From Toxonevra muliebris (lineage: Eukaryota; Arthropoda; Insecta; Diptera; Pallopteridae), in assembly GCA_963691655.1 (NCBI GenBank), contig OY829329.1:58851408-58915407 (forward strand): a DNA stretch of 64,000 bases, written 5' to 3'. Within the stretch, counting starts at the first letter, position 1. Each line of letters opens with the position of its first letter. Under the pieces are notes generated by a model. That model had not been told where the DNA came from. It worked only from the letters and a program-made list of their open reading frames with translations, and ran no database searches. Positions 1 through 10,730 of the stretch are shown piece by piece. The position numbers were made by a program, and so were the translations under genes.

Positions 1-3000
1 AGTTTGGTTGGAATCGCTTAAGGTATTGCGGAATTTAAATATACTTTAAATTCATTTTATTCATAGATACTACTTCCACTTGCCCAATAGTTTCCACATT
101 CTTAACAGACAAGTTCATTGTCTTTATTCCTACTGTTCAAGCATTTCGTTTGAATGGAAACTACCACGCCTTTGACCAAAAATGGTCATATTCCTTCAAA
201 GAACTACTAACAACATTCCGCATTAAAACAGAAACATTTACTGTCTTAAAATTCAGGATTCTTTGGAAGGTGTTAGAGCCATTAGTCAGAGCCCACCCAT
301 ATTTCTGCCAATGCCACAAATGATTTCTGAGTTATTCTGTTATGAAAATTCAGGCTATATAGGAATATTGTCACAACCGCTTTTGCAATCCCATCCGTAT
401 TTTTTCTACAATAAGCCAACGTCGTTGTACCTAATCTCAATACTCTGATGTAAATGGTTCGTATTTTTCGAAACCTCTTCAAATTTCCGAAGATCCACGG
501 ATGTTCATACGCGATTTGATTAACATCAGGTTATGTATAAAGGGTAAACGGATAGATAGATAAAACCAGCAAATTTCTTACGCCCAATTCTATATATTAG
601 ATATATCTATCTAAATCTATATCTACGACGCTCAATCACTTAACTTTGTGTTATCATAATTATATAGAAATTGCGTTTTAAAGCAAATCTCCAAATTAAT
701 TAACATTCATAACCCAAAAACGAATATCTCTAAAATCTAGACGTTCACAAACCATTTTACGATTTGAATCATTTCTTTGAAATTAGCCTGTGCAAAGCTT
801 AATTAGAAATAAATGTACCGCTTCGGTGCAACTCTCTTTTTTCTTCTTGTACATAATCAGCTTAACTCTATATGCAAACCTTCATGCTTCCGAAAAAAAG
901 ACAAACAATAAATGCTTAAATGTTCCCATCAACGTTAGCAGAATATAGGAGTGGAAAGTACTCATTCTAATTATAACCAAAATATATTTTTTTCAAAAAC
1001 CAAAGGCGTAAATCATTAACTAACATTACTTACCTAAATAAGTATCACCGTTCTTGAAATAATATAATCGCTTCATAGTGTATGTACCTCAATATATCCG
1101 CATGTGCCAAAATCGAAAAGCATGTCAAATGAAATTTAAATGCCATTGTCTGACAGACATGGCAGGTATGATAGACACTATCAAGGTTTTGGTAATGTTG
1201 TATGCATGTAGGTAATTGCTTTCTAAAACATAAAACATCATAGCACAAATGACAATAATACTCAGCGGGACAATGACTTTTATACATGAAAAAAGACACG
1301 TTAATGAAAAATCACCATCCATCAGGAAAATGCTATTTTGCATGAAGATTGTTGGGCAAATTATCTGAATGAAATATAATGTAGACAACTAAAAATCTTA
1401 CCTAAAGAACAACGTAGGTTTTTTAGTTCAAAAATTATAAATTCAAAAATTTAATTCAAAAATATAAGAAAAAAGAAAAACATTTTCATATTTTCATTAA
1501 AAATGAGATAATTTCGCTATTTTATTCATGTCGTTAGTTTCAATCCGATTCGAGAGAACTATGGTTATGTTCTATGCAATTTCAATTCGTTGACCGATTC
1601 AATGGAAGTCGCATAAAAAATCACTAAAAAAAACATTTAGCAGATTTTTTCAGATATTTTTATTATAAAATTTATATTTTTTGAATTTCTATTATTTGTG
1701 AAGCCTAACAAAAAATTTCTGCCTGTTTTGTCTGAGTTTTCTACTTAATCTGCACATTTTCTACTTACTTACCTACACTTTTTCTACGTTATTTTGTTTA
1801 CACCAAAATGTAGACAACTCAAACTACCCTGATTGCCTATTGCGTTTTGTTCTTGTTTTTTTTTTTTGGTTTTTTTTTTTTTTTTTTTGTGCGCACCAAG
1901 ACCTTTTCGCAGATTTGACTTTCTTTTGTTCAGAAACATCACAGGTATTAAAATAATGCTTTATTAGGGACATAACTACAACGAACGATCTTTGCAATTT
2001 CTCACTTTCTTATTTTTTGCGAAAACGCTGCTGGATGAAAACTGAGTAGGCGGTTACCATTAAATTGTTAAAAGCAAATATACAAGTAGATTTGGTTCAT
2101 TTCTACAGTAACATCACCATAGGAATTCCGACACTGCGGTCATTATTCATTTTTCGAGGTAATGCAAAAATATGTCCATAACTGTAATGGCTTTTTTTTT
2201 TTGTTTTGTCGCATATTCATAAAGTTTTGCATGATATTTTCGGGCGCTTTGTCCTCGAAGGGTAATCCCGCAGTTAGAAAGGATATATTGTGCGCATGGA
2301 ATGCACATTTTATTTATTGGTTTCTCTTCATCATTTGTCAAATATTGATGTTTTTCTGGAATTTTAAACATTTTTAAATTGAAACCATGTGCGAATATTT
2401 CGTTCTGCTTATAACTAATGTCATGACACGTCAAGATGGTAGCATGAGATTTTTAAATAAAAGAAACATTCTGTCAAGGATAATTTTTGAAAATTTACCT
2501 ACTACTGAGAACAGAACAATTACAAACAATAACACTGGGCGGAAAAGATATTGCACAAAACTACAAAGATAAATATTGAGGCTAGAAAGAAAATTTGCAT
2601 AGCAAATACTTGTTAAATCAGCGGCAGACAAAACCATACGTGATCTTATGATAAGTATGGTAGAAAGCAAGAGCGAAAACCTTGAGGTTTCAAAGAAAAT
2701 ACTCTGCGGTATGTAGTAAGAAAAAGTAAAAAGTAACAAAAATTGTATTAGGATGAAGATAAAATCCGCGAGAGATAAGTCATTAACGAAAAGTTCAGCT
2801 TTAATCTACAAAAGCCCCTGAAAATAACCCATTAAAAGACAAGTTTTTCTTGGACTGTCTACATGATAAACCTTGATACATTCTTTTTTGCAAAACAGAA
2901 ATTATATGTAAAATATAATAAGAGTAGTAAAACTTAATGTGGAAGCTTAGAAGATAGCTAGACATTCAAAGAACACAAGATTAATTCTGATCAACCGAAT

Positions 3001-3305
3001 ATGGAACTAACTAAGAACCGTACTTTTCGAACCCATAAGGAAATGCTCTAAAATTTCTCAGCCAGAGGTTCATGCTATTGAAAGATGTATGCTATTTAAC
3101 CTAGACAGGAAATGTAAGAAACGTGGCATTGCCATTTTGTAGGACATTCATGCTTGTCTTCGAGCATTGTGTTTTTTGAGATCCTCGCTGCGTGAAATTG
3201 CTTGTGCAGGATTAATCAGATTGTTTATATTAGCGGGTACAGATACTGGCTAGAGATATATGCAGTTAAGATTACAGAATATATTTATAGCCCTGTAAGG
3301 ATATA
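1..3305. other. AT-rich noncoding DNA, no supported gene
   Basis: I find no convincing exon, RNA gene or complete element here. A stretch at about 245-335 (AGGATTCTTTGGAAGGTGTT and following) resembles 9375-9520, so part of it is dispersed repeat. A long interrupted poly-T lies at about 1856-1888. A 95-codon minus-strand open frame (2147-2434) has a balanced amino-acid composition, including Cys-x2-Cys and a basic C-terminal part, but I cannot assign it to a family and no splice signals or partner exons support it. Confidence 0.6.
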
Positions 3306-3309
3306 TTAA

Positions 3310-3741
3310 GCCTTTTATGCACGATGTTGCCTATAGGCAACATTCATTTTGATGTGGCATAAAATAAGTGTTAAATAATATTTATTAGTTGTAATATAAG
3401 CATTCAGTTGCATGAGGTATTCTATACATTTTGTGATTGCCGAACATTTGAAATTTCGTGTTTATGATATTTTTTTAATTTTTTGTCTTTTAAGTCAAGT
3501 CAAAAACCTAAGTCCAAGAATTGTCGAAAAAACTTTTCCACTATTTAAAAAAAAATGCTTTAAACTATTATTAAGCGGAAATTTTTGTCATGAAATATGT
3601 TTGTATATATGTTTTAATAAAAGACAAACAAATCAATGTAGAGGGATGAAATTTGGTGTGATGATTGTGAAAGTCCTAAGTAACCACAAATTCAATATAA
3701 AAGGTTCCTACCAACCCCCTTAAAACTTGGGCATGAAAGGG
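3310..3741. mobile_element. TTAA-flanked (piggyBac-type) short non-autonomous element
   Basis: The left side reads TTAA then GCCTTTTATGC; the right side reads GCATGAAAGGG then TTAG. The ends form an imperfect inverted repeat (CCYTTYATGC), and TTAA/TTAG flanks fit the TTAA target preference of piggyBac-type elements. A perfect 20-bp palindrome (ATGTTGCCTATAGGCAACAT) lies just inside the left end at 3324-3343. An open frame at 3412-3723 has no recognisable domain. The element is about 430 bp, so any mobility would have depended on a transposase supplied elsewhere. One base of the right duplication is altered. Confidence 0.55.
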
Positions 3742-4030
3742 TTAGATGACATTTTCTAAATATTTCAGGAAACGAAAAAAAAAAACTTTTTTATACTAAA
3801 AACAGACCCCAGTCATATTAGATGTCAGAAAATCTGATACTATTCAATGAAGGCTTGTCCAATAACTTATGTCATTCTTCTGGCATAATTGTTCATTAAA
3901 CACTATTTATTTTAATAATTAGTCCAAAAAATGAGGAAGAAATTTTAAAAAAAAAATTGTCCGTCATCGCGATAACTAAAAAAAATCTGCAGCAATCTTA
4001 ACAAAGCTTACTATATAGGCATTTCTTATA

Positions 4031-5595
4031 GGAGTGCCTTAATAAACTAAATACGCTTGGGTTATATAATCGGTTTTGGATCTTTTGGGTTCCGGGTCAT
4101 ATTGGGATTAAAGGGAATGAATCTGCGGATATACCAGCAAATAAAGAAGCATCAACTCCTTTCGTAGATCCGGAGCCATTCTGCGGAATAGGTAAAGGAA
4201 CACTCTCTATTCTAATTAAGAAAGAAGAAGAAAATCAAAGAAAATTATACCAGGACTAGAGCATTCGAAATCACTATTAGGAACCTATAACCTAAAACGC
4301 TTCAATGAATGTATGAATTTGTCAAAGAATAATCTTAGAATCATTACAGGAATCCTAACAGGTCACTGTAGGATGAACTATCACCTAACAAAACTGAGAA
4401 TTACATCTAATGAATCATGTACACCCAGAAGAATACCCATCTCTAAAACAAAGAAAAAGTTTCCTCAATTTGAATCCACGAAAATTTCTCTCGCTTAAGT
4501 AAATTTTCCTCAAAATGAAGAAAAATGTGCTCCTTTCATGCAACCATGGTGTTCAATTTGAAGTAAGTTATGTCTTCATTTTTACAAATTTAGTTGCATA
4601 GAAAATGTAAGAAAGAGACAAATATACCAGAAATGTTCTCCATACAAAATTTTAGTATACACAAAAACTAGCTTTACTCTTTTGGCCTTAGCAGACAATC
4701 GCTTACGCTTTGTTTTTCTTTTGAATTTTTTAGTTGGCGTCTCTATTTCAAGCGAAGCGGCTGTGTTTGTGGCTGTTGATATATTTTATGAAAAAAATAA
4801 ATAAAATATATTGAAAAGATATAAATTTTAAATAAACTTCAATCTATAATTTTTTGATGGCCATAAGGAACTTTTGATAATTTCAAGGCGACGACGCCTG
4901 TATACTTATTAAAAATAAAATAATGAATGAATACAACTAACAAAAAAACGATTTCTATGCCTTTTAATCAAAACAAAATTGTAGAAAATACTCCATAAAT
5001 TGAGGATTTTTTTTTCTAAAAAGGTAGTAAATTGACTTCAATTTATTAAAAATTTATTCCTCAAACTGAGGAAAATTTTACCTAACTTATATACAATTTC
5101 TCATAATGAAATAAAATATTATTCATTTGTAAACGCAATTTCTACAAATTGAAGACATATTTCTTTAATTTACGGAAAACTTCCTTCTTTCATAGAAATT
5201 TTTCTCTAAAATAAAGAAAAAATATTTCCTCAATTCAAAGAAATTTTGTATATCTAAATGAGGAAACCGTTTCTATGTCGCCAAATCATTCCCATTTTTC
5301 CTCAATTTGATAGCCATTTTTCTTCAAACGAGGTAAGTATTTCTCTGGGTTGTAGGTTTTGCAGAGAAGATAGGGAATCTGCGAAGCACATCTTAGGACA
5401 GTGCCCTGCACTTAAGCATATTCGTAAAAGAAATCTGTGTGACCACCAATTACCAGATAATAATCTCAACTCCATAGAAGTAGGATCCATACTAAAATTT
5501 CTATTGGAGGCTGGAAGTACTATAAGTCAATGAAAGAGCACAATAGATCTTAAAGGTCGCAGTGCGCTACCCCAACAATAACAATAATAATATAG
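4031..5595 (+). pseudogene. non-LTR retrotransposon 3' part: RNase H end plus zinc knuckle, interrupted
   Basis: From about 4032 one frame gives the end of an RNase H domain, with the motif VPGHIGIKGNESAD that carries the last catalytic Asp. A stop near 4256 and a frameshift follow, and the frame starting at 4313 continues with a TGHCRMNYHL segment. The coding sequence is broken at a Cys codon (4418-4420) and resumes at 5351 in the same frame with CRFCREDRESAKHILGQC, a CCHC-type knuckle typical of the C-terminus of RNase H-bearing non-LTR elements. After the stop near 5533 come GGTCGCAGTGC and a CAACAATAACAATAATAATA tail, which looks like the element's 3' end. Everything upstream of RNase H is missing. 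The clade (I/LOA-like is my guess) cannot be fixed from this piece. Confidence 0.8.
4422..5350. mobile_element. 929-bp TIR element inserted into the retrotransposon frame, TGTA duplication
   Basis: The ends are CACCCAGAAGAATACC on the left and TACTTATT-like sequence ending TTCTCTGGGT on the right, an imperfect inverted repeat (ACCCAGARAA). TGTA occurs at 4418-4421 and again at 5351-5354 and reads as a 4-bp target duplication. Insertion plus duplication is 933 bp, a multiple of three, and the host frame continues across it. The interior is AT-rich with many inverted copies of TTTCCTCAATTTGA-like motifs (around 4450-4520 and 5225-5320), giving long foldback potential. I see no transposase. I cannot assign a superfamily. 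Confidence 0.75.
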
Positions 5596-6324
5596 TAAGA
5601 TACAGGTTAAGTTTGGAAATTAGGCAAATCGAGCAAGTAGGCGTGGCCTCTCCCACGCAAGTAAAAATACTAAAGCAAATTAAACTAAAATTAAAAAATA
5701 ATGAGGGAAATCGATAAATTGAGCGTGGTACTTCCTTTACAATTTAAAGTTTTTAAAAGTGCAATCTAAGGTAATACTAAAGCAAATTAAATCAAATTCT
5801 TAAATGTTATAAAACTTGTCAACATCAGGCAATAACTACGCGTCTTACCATACAAATGATGTCTTCCGACTATCCATGGTCGCTATAATTAAAAAAAAAC
5901 TTGAATAATCTCAATCAAATGGTACAAAATTTCTGTATAGCTAAATACAGATCAAGTTCAGAAATGGTTCAAATCGATCACGTGGGTACGGTATCTCAAA
6001 TACTTTACTAAATACAAACGTAATTTTCTTTTTCAAAGTATTGAGAGGTAGGCACTATGCCCTTGCTTACACATGGTAGTTCACATAAATACACTTAGAG
6101 CTAAAGTGCGTCTTGCGGTTGATTCCGAAAAATCCAACCAAAAAACAATTGCATCTTTTTGTTCGTGTATTGCAGTAGAGAAAAGCGGAATAGGATTTTT
6201 TCTGCAAGCAATGTTCCCTGAACATCCTTCTAAGAAATATTCTGCACTAAAAAAAATATCACAATTATAAATTTTTATTATTTTACGACGTTGTAGCATT
6301 AGTCATTTGTACCCAAAAAATTTC
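5596..6324. other. noncoding with degenerate GCGTGG-containing repeats
   Basis: There is no gene. Short related segments recur about 80-250 bases apart: AAATCGAGCAAGTAGGCGTGG near 5626, AAATCGATAAATTGAGCGTGG near 5712, and AAATCGATCACGTGGG near 5971. They look like decayed copies of one repeat unit. Two overlapping open frames near 6073-6299 have no recognisable motif. Confidence 0.4.
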
Positions 6325-7372
6325 TGCCAGTAGCCAGAAATTTTTTTCGGGGGAGGTTTTCATTCGAAGAAAATATTCATAAATAATTTTTATTAAACTG
6401 ATTTTTAAATATAATAAATCAGACTATCAAGACAAAAGTAGATAAATGTCTTAAAACTTTAGGAGAAATTTTCCGATTTTTTTTTAATCTTAACCTCAAA
6501 AAAAATGGCCAAGAGTGACAAAAAATTCACAGAATAATCAATTTAAATTTTTTTCAAATAAATATTATTCAATGTGCATTCTTAAGCATTTTTTTTTTAT
6601 CGTGAATGGCAAATTTCATTAACTTATTGAACTTCCACTACTGATGATGTGCCCAACCTCAAAAAAATTACCAAAATTAGTAGAGGCTCAATTTTTTCAA
6701 ATGATCATTATTGGGAATTTGGGCCATTATCAATGATGAGGAACCCGGATGAGGTTGGCTTATATTCCCTAAATTCGTGAAGTCACAACATTGAAAGAGA
6801 TCTTTCTAGTCGTGGTACTCTGAGTAATAATGGGTTAAAAAATTATTTACATTTTAAGATTGTCTCCTAAAACTGCATGGGTTTTGCTAATAAGATGGTT
6901 CCTAGTTTTTCGAAAGAATTTTTCACGTTGAACACGAATCTGAGTTTTAGGGAAAAAATGGGGTTCAAACAAGTCTAATTTTACAAGGAACCGATAATTT
7001 GTTATATTTTTTGTTAATTTTTAATATTTTCAAACTGATTCAGGGCGAATTTTTAAATCAAAAACAGTTACTGACCTAGAAAAACTATGAATGCGGGAGT
7101 GCTCAGTATCACCTTCTCTTTTTGAATCCGTAGTCAAACCTCATGTCGAAGAAAACAAATCGGATTTGATCGCATAGTGTAACTAAGATTTCAAATTTAT
7201 TTTTTTATATTTGACTTTTTAAAAAAAAAACCGATGGAAGTAAAAAATATCGTTAAATAGATTTTATTTTGACTTTTTTTTCCATACATTGGCAATTAAT
7301 TTCAAAAATTAGAATAAAGTTTCCTCATTTCGGGTGGGGGGAAGGGGTCAGAACCCCCTAAATACGGCCTTG
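6325..7372 (+). mobile_element. hAT-like non-autonomous element, family A copy 1 (long form)
   Basis: It shares extended similarity with 15317-15882, 18570-19484, 36240-37096 and 40467-41430. Shared landmarks include TTTTCATTCGAAGAAAA near the left end, an ACTTCC..ACTGATGATG block, AATTTGGGCCAT, GAGTAATAATGGGTTAAA and the right end CTAAATACGGCCTTG. The left terminus is eroded (CCAGTAGCCAGAAATT against CAGGGCCGTAGCCAGG in the best copy). This copy and 36240-37096 retain an extra left segment of about 230 bp (AAAATGGCC..GAC.AAAAATTCACAG..) absent from the other three. No transposase frame survives. Confidence 0.75.
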
Positions 7373-9050
7373 TTTGTACCTATACCTATATTTTTATTTT
7401 CTCCTCGCTTGTGATTTTCTTTCCCAGTAGATACATAACCACAACACAATGGTGTCCTTGTTTCAATTCGCTACAATTTTTAATAACTATTAGTACAATT
7501 CAACAATGGCGTAGGTAGGAGCTGGGGAAGCAGGAATGAAGGGGGAAAATCCTCAAACCGCATCCAATAATTAAATTAACAGACAACATTTAAAAGTGTT
7601 TTAATATTTAGTCTTTTTTTTTTAAATAAAAAACGACTCAATAATTTAAAATATTTTTTTTTTAATTAAAATTTATTTTATTTTGCTTAAAATTTATTCA
7701 TTGTATTCACAGTTGTTATTTAATTTTAAAATAAAAAATACTGTTAGAAGTATTTTTGGAACTCGCACGTCTCAGGGCAATGCAATCCTAAATCTTAACC
7801 TGCTTTGAAGTCAATTAGTATAAAAAACAATAATATGCCTTGCTAAAGAAAATTCTTACCTACGCCACTGTCGTGTTATAAAGAATACTGAAAAAAGAAT
7901 ACCGAAATTGCTAAGGGTTCAGATTGGATTTCATCCCCCACTACGCAGCAACATGCTCTCATTGACATCGTACATTTTCACAATTTGTGGGCGTACGCCA
8001 CAGGCCACAGGAGTTGATGTAGAGCTATATCAGTAAATGAATGTAAAGAGCGTAAGGAATCATAAAAAATATAGATACGCCAGATTGTTCGATATTCTTT
8101 CTCAAGGTCCTGAAATCTCTATCGATATTGAAATTGAAAGTGAAAGTAAAACTTTGTACAAAACCTAAATTTTTATGTTTAGTTTATAAGTAAAAATTAC
8201 CCTGATTTATTTTTTCCTTATTTATGACCATGAAATTTTGAAGTTTACAATGTATACAATTTAATGGGATATTACATTATATTTTCATTTTTCGAATAAC
8301 TAGCGTGAGGGCCTTAATTGCTACGGTTCTCATAAATATTATATATTTGATGTGAAAATATTTCGATTGTCTACTCTACAAGGTTAAAATCGAGAATTAG
8401 GAAAATCGGTCATTTATGTGACTTATTACGTTTTACTAATTCAGAAAAATGCTTTAGAAGTACACAGCCGTATGAGAGACTCGCTGGAGGCTGGAGACAA
8501 AATACCAAAACTCAGACTAAATTTAGCCAACCTAATTCAGTCAAAATTGGGACAAAAAATTAGAGCAGAACTCTGAATAAAATTTAGACCAAAAATAACA
8601 TCAAATTCAGACCACTCAACCCAAAACATAGCTGTTTTTAAATAGGACTAAAAACCAGACGATAAAATCAAATCGGAAATCAGTTCAAGAACCGGTACAA
8701 AAACCCTAGTCAAGCTCTTCAAAAATAGGAGATCTATGGTAAATGAACCCTGAAATAATTGCTCTGTAGAAAAATTGTTATAGGTTTTTATATTTTACTA
8801 CTACGAAGAAGCGGAAAAATTGAAGTTTATTTCAATGAAGAAGAATGAAGTTTCTTGGTGTTTAAAATTGAACATTGGTTATGACAATTCAAGCATTGAA
8901 TTTGGTAAAAATTTTAGATTTAAAAATGAGGCATCAAAATTGGCATTTTTAAAAGTATTTAATTTGCAGAAAAATATCAAAGACCGTTCTAGAAGTTATC
9001 TCTAATTCCAAAAACTATTTAAAAATATGGACCCATTTGTTATTCATTAT
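7373..9050. other. noncoding, part of degenerate CAGACCAAAA-type repeat
   Basis: No gene is supported. Between about 8500 and 8720 the sequence is a degenerate tandem field built on a unit near AATTCAGACCAAAA, the same unit as at 32215-32490, 41930-42280 (opposite strand) and 60640-62095. A 61-codon open frame at 8820-9005 has no recognisable feature. Confidence 0.5.
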
Positions 9051-9057
9051 AAAAATA

Positions 9058-9310
9058 GAATTTATTACAGCGCCACCTATCGGATTTTGACACAGCTAGA
9101 CAGGTTCTTGAGATATTTCATAAATAATAAAATATAAAAGTGGAAAAACCAGTGAAAAAGTAGTAGAAAATAACAATAAATGGTAGAAAAATATAGTAAA
9201 AAAGTATAAGTAGATAAGGTAGTAAAAACGTAGTCGAATATAAGAAGAAAATGTTGGGAAAAATAGAATAGTAGAAAATAGAAGTAGAGCATGGTGCTAC
9301 ACCCACTAAT
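9058..9310. repeat. CAGCGCCACCTATCGG repeat, copy 1, with GTAGAAAA microsatellite
   Basis: It begins with TTACAGCGCCACCTATCGG, continues through an imperfect GTAGAAAAT-type microsatellite and ends with CATGGTGCTACACCCACTAA. The same opening, microsatellite and closing segments occur in the same order at 9658-10290. The open frames over it are translated microsatellite (Phe/Tyr/Leu-rich on the minus strand) and are not genes. Confidence 0.7.
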
Positions 9311-9657
9311 CCAACTAACTGAGAAAATTTTTTAAATCCGGTATTGACAAGTAATACTTCCATACTAAGATATCCCTAAATGAAAATTCAGGATATATGG
9401 AAGGTGTCACACCCCCTTTGCCAACCCAACCATATATTTGTTGTAGCATGGCATTGTTAATTCACGTTCTTGTACCAAATTTCTGTACAATGCTATAAAT
9501 GATTCTTCAGATATACCCAAAGAAATATTAGGATTAATTTTACTATGGTTCAGTTGAATTATAGAAACAATATTTCAGGACGATCAATATTAATATCAAA
9601 GACCATTCTTGAAATTAATTAAAAATTTGAACCAATTTCATATTTATTATAAATATA

Positions 9658-10290
9658 GAATTTGTTACAGCGCCACCTATCGGATTTTAAAATAGCTAGG
9701 CAGGGTCTTAAGATTTTGCATAAAGTAGTAGAAATACTAGTAGAAAAAGGAATGGAAAAAGTAGTAGAAAATAGTAGCACAAAAGTAGAAGAAAATAGTA
9801 CTAGAAATAGTAGTAGAAATAGTGGTAGAAAAAGTAGTAGGAAAAATAATAGAAAATAGTATTACAAATTGTTCTAAAGAAGTTTTACAAAGGTAGCAGA
9901 AAAAGTAGTAAAAAAATTGTTAAACATAGTAGTACAAAATTTTAAAAATGGAATAGAAAGAGTGGTAGAAATAATAGTAAAAAATAGTAGTAGAAAAATC
10001 TGTAAAAAAGTAGTAAAAAATAGTAGAAAGTAGTTGTAGAAAATAAGAAAAAATTTATTAAAATGTAGTAGAAAAAAGTACTAAAATAGTAGTAGAAAAT
10101 GTTGGTTGAAAAAGTAGTATAAAATAAGAAAACTTTGCAGAATAAAAGAAGTTTAAAAGTATTAGAAAATAGTAGTAGAAACAGTAGTAGAATTAGTAGT
10201 AGGAATAGTAGTAGAAAATAAAAGTGAAGCATGGTACCACACCCACTAATCCAACGTGGTGCCACGCCCACTTTCCTTAAAAGCCATTAT
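9658..10290. repeat. CAGCGCCACCTATCGG repeat, copy 2, microsatellite greatly expanded
   Basis: It has the same opening (TTACAGCGCCACCTATCGG) and closing (CATGGTACCACACCCACTAA, then a CCACGCCCAC segment) as 9058-9310. The internal AGTAGTAGAAAAT-type array is about 500 bases here against about 170 in copy 1. Between the copies (9370-9530) lies a segment similar to 245-335, so the repeat family is probably larger than the two boxes shown. Confidence 0.7.
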
Positions 10291-10399
10291 GAATAGCTAT
10301 GTTTCATCCTCCCGCCTAAGAAAATATATTCTGTAAATAAATAAATATGCCAAATTTTTTGTCACTTAGTTTCTCATAGGGCATTATAGTGTCAAAAAA

Positions 10400-10730
10400 T
10401 ATTTATGAACTCTAGACATAATGCAGGAGCAATATGTATCGAATATATATCGAAAAAGAAGAAACAGCAGAGCATATCTTTAGTCACTGTAAAGGTTTTA
10501 TGAAAGCCCGTCTTTTCAACTTAGAAAATACTTTCATAGAATCGTACCATACAGGGAATAACACTCAGAAAAGTATAATTAAATTCCTCTCAAAGAAAGA
10601 TCTCATAAAGGAGCTATATATAAGTTCAACTTTTTTTATCGGGGAGCATCATGGTAGGGCCTAGTTCAGAGAACAAATCGCCCACTTCCAAGGGAAGGAA
10701 AAGGGTGTACCCTCAAAAATACTCTCCTTG
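10400..10730 (+). pseudogene. retrotransposon C-terminal zinc-knuckle fragment with both first Cys lost
   Basis: The frame 10434-10664 reads YRIYIEKEETAEHIFSHCKG, matching the spacing of the knuckle at 5351 (CRFCREDRESAKHILGQC) and at about 22440 (CRSC...HLLWNC). At both expected Cys positions the codon is TAT (Tyr), which would be a G-to-A change from TGT. The His and final Cys are kept. The sequence after the frame (GGGGAGCATCATGG..CCTAGTTC) resembles non-LTR 3' UTR. No RNase H or reverse transcriptase is adjacent. This is a short 3'-end relic. Confidence 0.65.

Noticed and set aside
2147..2434. 95-codon minus-strand frame as a transposase fragment
   Set aside because: The composition is plausible, but no motif, terminal repeat or neighbouring fragment supports any family.
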